Below, piece by piece: positions 28,781 through 36,507 of a stretch of 64,000 bases of DNA. Location of the stretch: positions 247,971 to 311,970 of the forward strand of contig NZ_HE978582.1 of assembly GCF_000311865.1 (NCBI RefSeq), given 5' to 3'. Source of the DNA: Peptoniphilus obesi ph1 (GTDB lineage: Bacteria; Bacillota; Clostridia; Tissierellales; Peptoniphilaceae). The notes beneath the pieces are model-generated. The model had not been told where the DNA came from. It did no database searches and saw nothing but the letters and a program-made list of their open reading frames with translations. Every line of letters starts with the position of its first letter. Position 1 is the stretch's first letter. The translations under genes were made by a program, and so were the position numbers.

Positions 28781-30304
28781 TTACTCCTTTATTAATAATG
28801 ATTTGCCAGTCATTTCTTCTGGCTTAGTAATATCTAATAAATCTAAAATTGTTGGCGAGATATCGCATAAGGCACCATCTCTAATTTTTGCATCTTTTAT
28901 TCCATATAAATATACTGGAACTGGATTTGTTGTGTGGCTTGTAACAGTTTCACCTGTATCTGTTAACATTTCTTCGCAATTTCCATGGTCAGCTGTTACA
29001 ATTGCAGCTCCGTGAACTTTTTCTATTTCTTTTAAAATTCTACCTAAACACTTATCTACTGTCTCAACTGCTTTTATCGCTGCATCTATTTTTCCAGTAT
29101 GACCAACCATATCAGGATTAGCAAAGTTTAATATTATGCAATCATATTTATTGGATGCAATTCTTTTTACTAATTCATCTGTAACTTCTAGGGCACTCAT
29201 CTCTGGTTTAAGATCATAAGTTGCTACATGAGGTGATGGAACAAGAACCCTATCTTCTCCATCGTATGGGTCTTCTCTTCCTCCATTGAAGAAAAATGTT
29301 ACATGGGCATATTTTTCTGTTTCTGCAATTCTTAATTGTTTTTTATTATTTTTTGCAAGAATTTCTCCCAAGGTATTGTTTGGTCTTTCTTCTTTAAAAG
29401 CAACATGGGTGTGTGGGATAGTTTTATCATATTCGGTCATAGTTGCCATATGAATATCGAGCAACTTTCTTTCAAAGCCATCAAAGTTTTCATCTGTAAA
29501 TGCTCTTACAATTTGTCTTGCCCTATCTGGTCTAAAGTTGAAGAAAATTATACTGTCTCCATCTTTTATATTTGCAAGTGCTTTGCCATCTTTTTCTATA
29601 TAGCTAGGTTCAACAAATTCGTCATAAACTTTTTTATCATAACTTGCTTTTATCAAGTCTTGGCTAGACTTATAACCTTCTTTAGAATTTCCAGTTACAC
29701 AATCATAGTAAAGTTTTGTCCTGTCCCATCTTTTATCCCTATCCATGGCATAGTATCTTCCACTTATACTAGAAATTTTACCTAGACCGATTTTTTCTAA
29801 GTTTTCTTCAAGTTCTTTTATATCTGCTAGACCACTATCCGGTGCTACATCTCTTCCGTCTAAAATCGCATCTATATATACATCTTCTAGTCCTTGTTTT
29901 TTTGCCATTTCTACCAAGGCTAAAAGATGGTCCATATGAGAGTGGACTCCTCCCTTGGAAACAAGTCCCATAATGTGAAGGTTAGACTTATTTTTCTTTA
30001 CATTTTCCATGGCATCTATAAATACTGGGTTCTTAAAAAACTCTCCATCTTTTATTGATCCACTTATCCTGGTTAGGTCTTGAAATATTATTCTTCCTGC
30101 ACCTATATTTAAATGTCCAACTTCAGAATTTCCCATTTGACCTTCTGGTAGTCCAACCGCTTCTCCTGATGTCAAAAGTTTAGCATTTGGCCAATTATTT
30201 TTTAAATTATCTAGATTTGGAGTCTTTGCAAAATTTAAAGTATTTCCCTCATAATCTTTGCCGATTCCATATCCATCTAATATTGTTAATATTACAGGTC
30301 TCAT
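28781..30304 (-). CDS. gpmI: 2,3-bisphosphoglycerate-independent phosphoglycerate mutase
   Basis: A 507-residue metalloenzyme of the alkaline phosphatase superfamily. The start RPVILTILDGYGIG, the phosphoserine region EGQMGNSEVGHLNIGAGR, and metal ligands in AIVTADHGNCEEM are conserved. An upstream ATG at 30316 overlaps tpiA, but the ATG at 30304 has the GAGG ribosome-binding site and is preferred. It converts 3- to 2-phosphoglycerate. Confidence 0.96.
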   Translation of the reverse strand: MRPVILTILDGYGIGKDYEGNTLNFAKTPNLDNLKNNWPNAKLLTSGEAVGLPEGQMGNSEVGHLNIGAGRIIFQDLTRISGSIKDGEFFKNPVFIDAMENVKKNKSNLHIMGLVSKGGVHSHMDHLLALVEMAKKQGLEDVYIDAILDGRDVAPDSGLADIKELEENLEKIGLGKISSISGRYYAMDRDKRWDRTKLYYDCVTGNSKEGYKSSQDLIKASYDKKVYDEFVEPSYIEKDGKALANIKDGDSIIFFNFRPDRARQIVRAFTDENFDGFERKLLDIHMATMTEYDKTIPHTHVAFKEERPNNTLGEILAKNNKKQLRIAETEKYAHVTFFFNGGREDPYDGEDRVLVPSPHVATYDLKPEMSALEVTDELVKRIASNKYDCIILNFANPDMVGHTGKIDAAIKAVETVDKCLGRILKEIEKVHGAAIVTADHGNCEEMLTDTGETVTSHTTNPVPVYLYGIKDAKIRDGALCDISPTILDLLDITKPEEMTGKSLLIKE

Positions 30305-30305
30305 C

Positions 30306-31055
30306 TTATACCTCATAATTTATTATATCTAAAAATTTCTTGCTATCTAAAGATGCTCCACCTACTAAGGCTCCATCTATATTTTCTTTTTCTAATAATT
30401 CTTTTGCATTTTCAGGTTTTACTGATCCACCGTATAAAATCCTAGTTTTTTCTGCAAACTCTTGTCCATAAAGACTTGCAAGTTGGTCTCTTATGAATTT
30501 ACACATTTTTTCTGCATCCTTTGGATCACAAGTTTTTCCTGTTCCTATCGCCCAAATTGGTTCGTAGGCAATTATTAATTGTCCAATTTTTGCTTCAATT
30601 TTATCTAGGCCTTTAAGGATTTGTTCTCTTACAAAGTCTTCGTGTTTAGCTTCTTCTCTTATGTCTTCGCTTTCGCCTAGGCATAAAACAACTCTTAAAC
30701 CGTTTTCTAATCCTTGTTTTACTTTTGTATTTATAACCTGATCATTTTCAGAAAATATAGTTCTTCTTTCTGAATGACCAACAAGTACACTATCAACTCC
30801 AAGAGCCTTGAGCATTTTTGCTGATACTTCTCCAGTATAGGCTCCGTCATCATATTGACAAAGGTTTTGTGCTCCTAGTCTTATATCTGTATCTTTTAAT
30901 TCTTCTTCTGCTAATTGCAAAAATACATAGGGTGGAAATATTATTACTTCCTTATCTTTATCAAATTCACTATTTTTTATATTTTCAATTAGCTGCTTAG
31001 ATTCATTAATATCTAAGTTCATTTTCCAATTTCCAGCTATAATTTTTTTTCGCAA
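30306..31055 (-). CDS. tpiA: Triosephosphate isomerase
   Basis: A 249-residue TIM barrel. The N-terminal Lys (AGNWKMNL), catalytic His (VLVGHSERR), Glu (IIAYEPIWAIGTGK) and phosphate-binding ILYGGSVKPEN are all present. It lies one base after pgk and just before gpmI, so it is part of the same polycistron. Confidence 0.97.
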   Translation of the reverse strand: MRKKIIAGNWKMNLDINESKQLIENIKNSEFDKDKEVIIFPPYVFLQLAEEELKDTDIRLGAQNLCQYDDGAYTGEVSAKMLKALGVDSVLVGHSERRTIFSENDQVINTKVKQGLENGLRVVLCLGESEDIREEAKHEDFVREQILKGLDKIEAKIGQLIIAYEPIWAIGTGKTCDPKDAEKMCKFIRDQLASLYGQEFAEKTRILYGGSVKPENAKELLEKENIDGALVGGASLDSKKFLDIINYEV

Positions 31056-31056
31056 A

Positions 31057-32244
31057 TTATGCCTCCTCTATACATTCAATACCAGGAAGTTTTTTGCCTT
31101 CTATAAGTTCTAGACTTGCTCCGCCACCTGTTGATATGTGGGAAATTTTATCTTCATAGCCAGATTTTTCAACAGCAGATGCAGAATCTCCTCCACCAAT
31201 TACAGTTAAGGCTTGGTCGAGATTTGCTAAGATTTCTGCTATCGCAAATGTTCCCTTAGAAAAGTCTTCTAGTTCAAAGACTCCTGCAGGTCCATTCCAA
31301 ATGACAGTGCGAGCATCTTTTAATTCTTCTTTAATTTCTTTTATAGTTTCATCGCCTATATCTAATCCCATTAAGTCATCTGGAATTTCCTTGCAGCTGA
31401 CAACTTTTCTTGGATAGCCATTTTTCATTTCTGGAGCAACAAGTGTATCTACTGGTAGTATTAATTTTACTTTCTTTTCTTTTGCTTGGTCTAAAATTGA
31501 CTTTGCAAGATCTAATTTATCTTCTTCAACAAAAGATTTTCCAACGCTATATCCCATAGCCTTATAAAAAGTATAGGCCATGGCTCCTACTATAATTAAT
31601 TTATCTACCTTGTCGAATAAATTTTCAATAACTCCAATTTTATCTGAAACTTTTACTCCGCCCATAATAATTACAAATGGTCTCTTAGGATTGTTTAAAG
31701 CTTCGCTAAAGTATTTTATTTCTTTTTCAATTAAAAATCCTACTCCAGATGGCAAGAAGGATGCTACTCCAACATTTGATGCGTGAGCTCTGTGAGTTGT
31801 TCCAAAGGCATCGCTTATAAAGATATCGCAGGCACCTGCAAGTTTTTTAGAAAATTCTTGGTCGTTTTTCTTTTCTGCTGGATTAAATCTTGTATTTTCA
31901 AGCATAACAACTTGTCCGGCTTTAACTTTTTTTATTTCTTCTATAATTTCATCTGAAATTACATTTTTATCTGCAAGTAATTTTACTTCTTGACCTAATA
32001 ATTCTGATATTCTTTTTGCTACTGGTTTTAGGCTAAGATTTTCATCATATACTCCCTTAGGTCTGCCAAGATGGGATAATAAAACTACAGATCCACCTTG
32101 GTCTAGTATATATTTTATGCTTGGTAAGCTTTTTCTAATTCTTGCATCGTTTGTTATTTCTTTATTGTCTAAAGGTACATTAAGATCTGCTCTTAATAAA
32201 ACTCTTTTATTTTTAAAATCAAAATCTTTTAGTGTTTTTTTCAT
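31057..32244 (-). CDS. pgk: Phosphoglycerate kinase
   Basis: A 395-residue kinase producing ATP from 1,3-bisphosphoglycerate. The start KRVLLRADLNVPLDN, LLSHLGRPKG, and the nucleotide-binding GGGDSASAVEKSG are diagnostic. A TTG at 32256 is in frame, but the GGAGG ribosome-binding site five bases before the ATG at 32244 decides the start. A hairpin separates it from gap. Confidence 0.97.
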   Translation of the reverse strand: MKKTLKDFDFKNKRVLLRADLNVPLDNKEITNDARIRKSLPSIKYILDQGGSVVLLSHLGRPKGVYDENLSLKPVAKRISELLGQEVKLLADKNVISDEIIEEIKKVKAGQVVMLENTRFNPAEKKNDQEFSKKLAGACDIFISDAFGTTHRAHASNVGVASFLPSGVGFLIEKEIKYFSEALNNPKRPFVIIMGGVKVSDKIGVIENLFDKVDKLIIVGAMAYTFYKAMGYSVGKSFVEEDKLDLAKSILDQAKEKKVKLILPVDTLVAPEMKNGYPRKVVSCKEIPDDLMGLDIGDETIKEIKEELKDARTVIWNGPAGVFELEDFSKGTFAIAEILANLDQALTVIGGGDSASAVEKSGYEDKISHISTGGGASLELIEGKKLPGIECIEEA

Positions 32245-32262
32245 CTTTTCCTCCAAGAAAAT

Positions 32263-32288
32263 AAGCGAAAACCCTTAGGCTTTCGCTT
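32263..32288 (-). terminator. Hairpin between gap and pgk
   Basis: A perfect 8-bp stem (32263-32270 with 32281-32288) lies in the 50-bp gap, followed on the reverse strand by ATTTTC. The T tract is weak. It could be a partial terminator or a processing or stability element that makes cggR-gap mRNA differ in level from the downstream genes. Confidence 0.5.
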
Positions 32289-32293
32289 TTATC

Positions 32294-33313
32294 TTATAGA
32301 TTTTCAGCAACTAGTTTTGTTAAATCTATAACTCTTTGAGTGTATCCCCATTCATTGTCATACCAAGCTATACATTTTACTAGTCTATCCTTAACAAGGG
32401 TTAGTTTAGAATCAAATATACATGAATATTCGTTTTGAATTATGTCTGAACTTACTATTTCATCTTCTGTATATTCTATGATTCCCTTTAATTGATTTTC
32501 TGATGCTTTTTTAACAGCTTCATTGATTTCTTCTTTTGTAACATCTTTTGAAACTTCATAAGTTACATCTACTAATGAACCTGTTGGAACTGGAACCCTA
32601 ACAGCCATACCTGTTAATATTCCATCAACTTCAGGAATTACTTGTCCTACAGCTTTTGCTGCTCCTGTTGTAGTAGGAACAATATTCTCTGCTGCTGCCC
32701 TTGCACGTCTTAAATCTTTTTTGTGGACTGAGTCGTGTATGTTTTGATCGTTTGTGTAAGCATGGATTGTTGTCATTAATCCTCTTTCGATACCAAAATT
32801 ATCTAAAATTACCTTTGTTAGAGGTGCTAAACAGTTTGTAGTACATGATGCCGATGATAAGATTTGATCTTTATCTTTATCGTAAGTGTCATCATTTACG
32901 CCCATAACTATTGTATTATCAACGCCCTTGCCTGGAGCTGTTATAATAACTTTTTTTGCTCCGGCATTTATATGGCCCATAACTTTTTCTTTTTCTCTAA
33001 AAGCTCCTGTTGATTCAATTATTATATCAACTCCGTGAGCTTTCCAATCCATTTCTTCTGGTTGTTTACTTTCAAGAACTGTGATTTTTTTACCGTCTAT
33101 TGTAAATCCGTCATCTAGTATTTCGATTTTTCCTGGGAATTTTCTGTATATAGTGTCGTATTTGAATAAGTGAATACGATCTTCCATTGTTTCTTCTTTT
33201 CTTCTTACTGTAACGTGTGTTATTTCAAATCCTGGATTATCCATTAAAGCCCAAGATCTTAAAAAATCTCTACCTATTCTTCCAAAACCCATTATTCCTA
33301 CTTTAACTGACAT
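32294..33313 (-). CDS. gap: Glyceraldehyde-3-phosphate dehydrogenase, type I
   Basis: A 339-residue dehydrogenase. The NAD-binding start VKVGIMGFGRIGRDFLRSW, catalytic Cys in SSASCTTNCLAPLTKV, and AYTNDQNIHD and NEWGYTQRVIDL are conserved. The first motif reads GFGRIGRD, with D where N is commoner. It follows cggR by two bases, the classical cggR-gap arrangement of Firmicutes glycolytic operons. Confidence 0.97.
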   Translation of the reverse strand: MSVKVGIMGFGRIGRDFLRSWALMDNPGFEITHVTVRRKEETMEDRIHLFKYDTIYRKFPGKIEILDDGFTIDGKKITVLESKQPEEMDWKAHGVDIIIESTGAFREKEKVMGHINAGAKKVIITAPGKGVDNTIVMGVNDDTYDKDKDQILSSASCTTNCLAPLTKVILDNFGIERGLMTTIHAYTNDQNIHDSVHKKDLRRARAAAENIVPTTTGAAKAVGQVIPEVDGILTGMAVRVPVPTGSLVDVTYEVSKDVTKEEINEAVKKASENQLKGIIEYTEDEIVSSDIIQNEYSCIFDSKLTLVKDRLVKCIAWYDNEWGYTQRVIDLTKLVAENL

Positions 33314-33315
33314 AC

Positions 33316-34335
33316 TTACCTCCTAGTATTTAATATGCAATTTGCAGCGCTCTCATCTATAACAAGTACCATATCTTTTCTTAGATTAGATATCGAAACT
33401 ATTGCTTCAGCTTTTTCTACTCCTCCACAAACCCCAATTACAATTGGTATTTTTAAAAAGTCTTGTAGAGATATGCCTGAGCTTGGTGCAACATAGATTT
33501 CTTTACCTTCTTTATCAAAGTAGTGACCAATCACTTCAGATACAGCACCCTGATCTAAAATTTCTTTTGTTTTTTCCTTGTCTATGCCTTTTCTTTCTAG
33601 CATTTCATCCGCTCTTCCTACACCAAAAATTAGTAGGTCTAGGTGTTTTAGCATTTGATAAGTTTCTGAAACTTCTTCATTTTCAAGCAGCATATTCATA
33701 GCTTCATCGCTTACTGTATCTGGTACCGGGAATAATTTGTATTCACAGTGCAATTTATCAGCAATAATTGCAGCTATTGAATTTGATTGATACTCTACAA
33801 CACTTCCCAAAGATCCTCTTGCTGGTATAACTGTTATACCAAGATCTCTTTTGCTTTCACTAAGTTTATCTGCTATTGAACGAAGAGTTTTGCCCCCAGT
33901 AATTCCCATCAAGTCTCCTTCACATATGCTTAGGTTGATAAGTCTTGCTGTTGCTGCTGCTAAATTATAAAAAGCATAATCTCCTTTTGAATAGTCTCCC
34001 TTAACAACTATAACTTCTTCTATTCCAAGAAGTGATGTAACTTTTGCCCCAAGTTCTTTAAGATTGTTAAGGTCCCTATATGTGTCATTAAATCTTTTTA
34101 AATTAACTCTAGCTTTTTTATTTACACTAATCATGGATGAATTAACTTCTATCAAGCCAATATCCTTTAGTTTTGTAATTTCATAGTTAATTGTTTCTTT
34201 TGAGATATTTAGTTTTTCTGCAAGTTCTTCTTCTGTTATAGTTCCAGTCCTATTTAAATATTCTAGAATTTCGTATCTTCTTACAAAGATTTCTCTAAAT
34301 TCTGGAACAAAGGAACTTAAAAGTTCAACATTCAT
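33316..34335 (-). CDS. cggR: Central glycolytic genes regulator CggR (SorC/DeoR family)
   Basis: A 339-residue repressor. The N-terminal winged helix (EEELAEKLNISKETINYEITKLKDIGLI) is followed by a sugar-phosphate-binding domain (DLMGITGGKTLRSIADKL, then VIPARGSLGSVVEYQSN). In Bacillus CggR senses fructose-1,6-bisphosphate and controls the downstream genes. It is the first gene of cggR-gap-pgk-tpiA-gpmI-eno. I could not find the Bacillus-type CGGGAC operator upstream, so the local operator differs. Confidence 0.9.
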   Translation of the reverse strand: MNVELLSSFVPEFREIFVRRYEILEYLNRTGTITEEELAEKLNISKETINYEITKLKDIGLIEVNSSMISVNKKARVNLKRFNDTYRDLNNLKELGAKVTSLLGIEEVIVVKGDYSKGDYAFYNLAAATARLINLSICEGDLMGITGGKTLRSIADKLSESKRDLGITVIPARGSLGSVVEYQSNSIAAIIADKLHCEYKLFPVPDTVSDEAMNMLLENEEVSETYQMLKHLDLLIFGVGRADEMLERKGIDKEKTKEILDQGAVSEVIGHYFDKEGKEIYVAPSSGISLQDFLKIPIVIGVCGGVEKAEAIVSISNLRKDMVLVIDESAANCILNTRR

Positions 34336-34402
34336 ATAAGACCTCCCTTAATTCATCCAAACACATTTATTTTGGCTAAAATTAGCTATTACTCACTAGA
34401 TA

Positions 34403-34431
34403 ATTTTACTATATGATTGACTTTTAAGCAA
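34403..34431 (-). promoter_or_regulatory. Candidate promoter of the glycolytic operon
   Basis: On the reverse strand TTGCTT (34431-34426), a 17-bp spacer and TAAAAT (34408-34403). A short dyad GCTAA-AA-TTAGC near 34,376-34,387 follows the start region and could be part of the CggR operator. Confidence 0.45.
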
Positions 34432-34441
34432 TTTAAAAGAA

Positions 34442-35923
34442 TTATTTAATTATTTCTTGTCTTGCTTGTTCAAGTCTTCTTAATAATTCATTCTTACCTA
34501 GGATTATCATAATATTTGATAGTTCTGGTCCATGAACATTTCCTGTTAATGCAGCTCTTACAGGCATATAAAGATTCTTCCCTTTAACTCCTGTATCTTT
34601 TTGAACTCTTTTCATTACAGTTTTTGCAAATTCTTCGTCCACTTCTTCTACTTGAACTAATTCTTTTTCCAGGCTTGTTATTAATTTCTCTGTATTTTCG
34701 CCTTTTAATTGCTCAATTGCATCTGCTTCTTCGACTTTTAAATCTCCAAATAAGAAGCTTACTTTTTCAGGCAATTCATTTACTGTATCAAGTGAGTCTA
34801 AAACAGTTTCAACAAGATATTTGTATTTATTCCAGTCTTTAGCTATTTCATCTTTTGTCATAAGACCTGATTCTATCATTGCTGGTTCAGTAAGTTCTGC
34901 AATCTTTTCAAGTGGATATTCTTTTATATAGTGAGCATTGACCCAATTTAATTTTTCTATATCAAATATTCCGCCGCTTTTTCCTACCCTATCGAAGGAG
35001 AATTTTTCTACCATTTCATCAAGTGATAGTATTTCTTCTCCATCTTCTGGAGACCAACCAACAAGGGCTAGATAATTTATTAAAGCTTCTGGTAAATATC
35101 CTTTTGATCTAAAGTCTTCGACAGAAACATCGCCTTCTCTTTTTGAAAGTTTTTTTCTATTTTTATTTAATACTGTTGGTAGGTGAACAAATTTTGGAGC
35201 TTCCCATCCAAATGCTTGGTATAAATAAACATGCTTTGGAGTTGATGGAAGCCATTCTTCTCCCCTAACTACATGAGTTATTCCCATTAAATGATCATCA
35301 ACAACTACTGCAAGATGGTAAGTTGGAAAACCATCAGATTTAACTAAAACTTGGTCGTCCATTTCATCTGTATTTATAGTTACTTTTCCTCTTACTGCAT
35401 CATCAAATGTTATGTCTTGATTTCTAGGAAGTTTTAACCTAATAACATATTCTTCCCCAGCTTCTATTCTTCTTTTTACTTCTTCTTTAGAAAGACCTCT
35501 ACAAAATCCATCATATTTTGGAACTTGTCCTTTTATTCTTTGTTCTTCTCTTAAATTATCTAGTCTTTCTTTTGAACAGAAGCAGTAGTAAGCCTTGTCA
35601 TTTTCAATTAGAGTATCTACATATTTTCTATATAAGTCTAATCTGTTTGATTGTATATAAGGACCATGTTCTCCTTTTTCAATTATATTTCCATCTTCAA
35701 CAAATACCCCTTCATCATGACCAATTCCTGACCATTCAAGTGCATCTATTAAGTTTTCAATTGCTCCTTCTACAAATCTTGATCTATCTGTATCTTCTAT
35801 TCTAAGGATAAATTTTCCTTTATTTTTTTTAGCAAATAAATAATTGTAAAGTGCAGTTCTAAGCCCACCTATATGCAAAAATCCAGTTGGACTTGGTGCA
35901 AATCTTACTCTAACTTCTCCCAT
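34442..35923 (-). CDS. gltX: Glutamyl-tRNA synthetase
   Basis: A 493-residue class I synthetase. The HIGH motif (SPTGFLHIGGLRTALY, residues 11-26) and the KMSKS equivalent (RKKLSKREGDVS) are clear, with the tRNA-binding helical C-terminus complete. Length is normal. A short membrane protein gene ends ten bases upstream of its start, so the two may be co-transcribed. Confidence 0.96.
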   Translation of the reverse strand: MGEVRVRFAPSPTGFLHIGGLRTALYNYLFAKKNKGKFILRIEDTDRSRFVEGAIENLIDALEWSGIGHDEGVFVEDGNIIEKGEHGPYIQSNRLDLYRKYVDTLIENDKAYYCFCSKERLDNLREEQRIKGQVPKYDGFCRGLSKEEVKRRIEAGEEYVIRLKLPRNQDITFDDAVRGKVTINTDEMDDQVLVKSDGFPTYHLAVVVDDHLMGITHVVRGEEWLPSTPKHVYLYQAFGWEAPKFVHLPTVLNKNRKKLSKREGDVSVEDFRSKGYLPEALINYLALVGWSPEDGEEILSLDEMVEKFSFDRVGKSGGIFDIEKLNWVNAHYIKEYPLEKIAELTEPAMIESGLMTKDEIAKDWNKYKYLVETVLDSLDTVNELPEKVSFLFGDLKVEEADAIEQLKGENTEKLITSLEKELVQVEEVDEEFAKTVMKRVQKDTGVKGKNLYMPVRAALTGNVHGPELSNIMIILGKNELLRRLEQARQEIIK

Positions 35924-35932
35924 GTTTCCTCC

Positions 35933-36235
35933 TTAAAGTTCACTAACAATTCTCTCATAAAAACTTATTATTAAACTAGCTATTAAAACTAGCATTCTTG
36001 AAAAATCATATAATTGCTTAATATAAAAATATATGGCAAATGACAACAAAAATAATACGACGATTATTTTAAGTAGCAAAAGATTCTTATAACTTTCCTT
36101 TCTTTCATCATCTAAATTTTTAAAAGCTAATTTTATAAAAATATTGTTGGCATTTAGAAGATAGGATATATAGCCAAATAAGTCCATAAAAAAGACTAAA
36201 GTGGCAAGAATTAAAAATATAAGTAACAAAAACAT
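35933..36235 (-). CDS. Small hypothetical membrane protein upstream of gltX
   Basis: A 100-residue protein with three predicted membrane helices: residues 1-22, 52-70 and 76-93. A charged loop in the middle (NLDDERKESYKN) should be cytoplasmic. I do not recognise a family. It has an AAGGAGAT-type ribosome-binding site and ends ten bases before gltX. Between 36236 and 36346 there is only AT-rich sequence, which should hold its promoter. Confidence 0.65.
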   Translation of the reverse strand: MFLLLIFLILATLVFFMDLFGYISYLLNANNIFIKLAFKNLDDERKESYKNLLLLKIIVVLFLLSFAIYFYIKQLYDFSRMLVLIASLIISFYERIVSEL

Positions 36236-36346
36236 ATCTAATCTCCTTTAAGCAATCTATCAAATTAATTTTATACTTTAATCGTTTAATTTTCAATGAT
36301 ATTAGCTATAATAAACTTTTGTAAATATTTCTAACATATAAAAAAA

Positions 36347-36366
36347 GACCTGAATTAATTCAGGTC
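36347..36366 (-). terminator. Terminator of the feo operon
   Basis: A perfect 20-bp palindrome (GACCTGAATTAATTCAGGTC) followed on the reverse strand by seven T. It overlaps the last codons and stop of the small Cys-rich gene. Confidence 0.88.
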
Positions 36367-36507
36367 CTTTTTCTTTGTAGCACAACAAGAGTTTTTATTG
36401 TGACATGCTTGACAATAGTCACAACCTTTAGCTTTTCTTGTATGCTTTATTGAAAAATATATAACAACTAATAATAAAAGTAAGGTTATTATTGTAGGAA
36501 TATTCAT
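36355..36507 (-). CDS. FeoB-associated Cys-rich membrane protein
   Basis: A 50-residue protein. An N-terminal membrane helix (IPTIITLLLLLVVIYFSI) is followed by a basic stretch and a Cys-rich tail (GCDYCQACHNKNSCC) that could bind metal. This matches the small FeoB-associated Cys-rich proteins that follow feoB in many Firmicutes and may act like FeoC; their function is unproven. It overlaps the feoB stop (ATGATGA). Either ATG at 36510 or 36507 can be used; the AAGGAG spacing favours 36507. The stop lies inside the terminator stem. Confidence 0.85.
   Translation of the reverse strand: MNIPTIITLLLLLVVIYFSIKHTRKAKGCDYCQACHNKNSCCATKKKDLN

Noticed and set aside
34336-34441. Bacillus-type CggR operator
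   Set aside because: No CGGGAC-type direct repeat is present; only a weak short dyad was seen.
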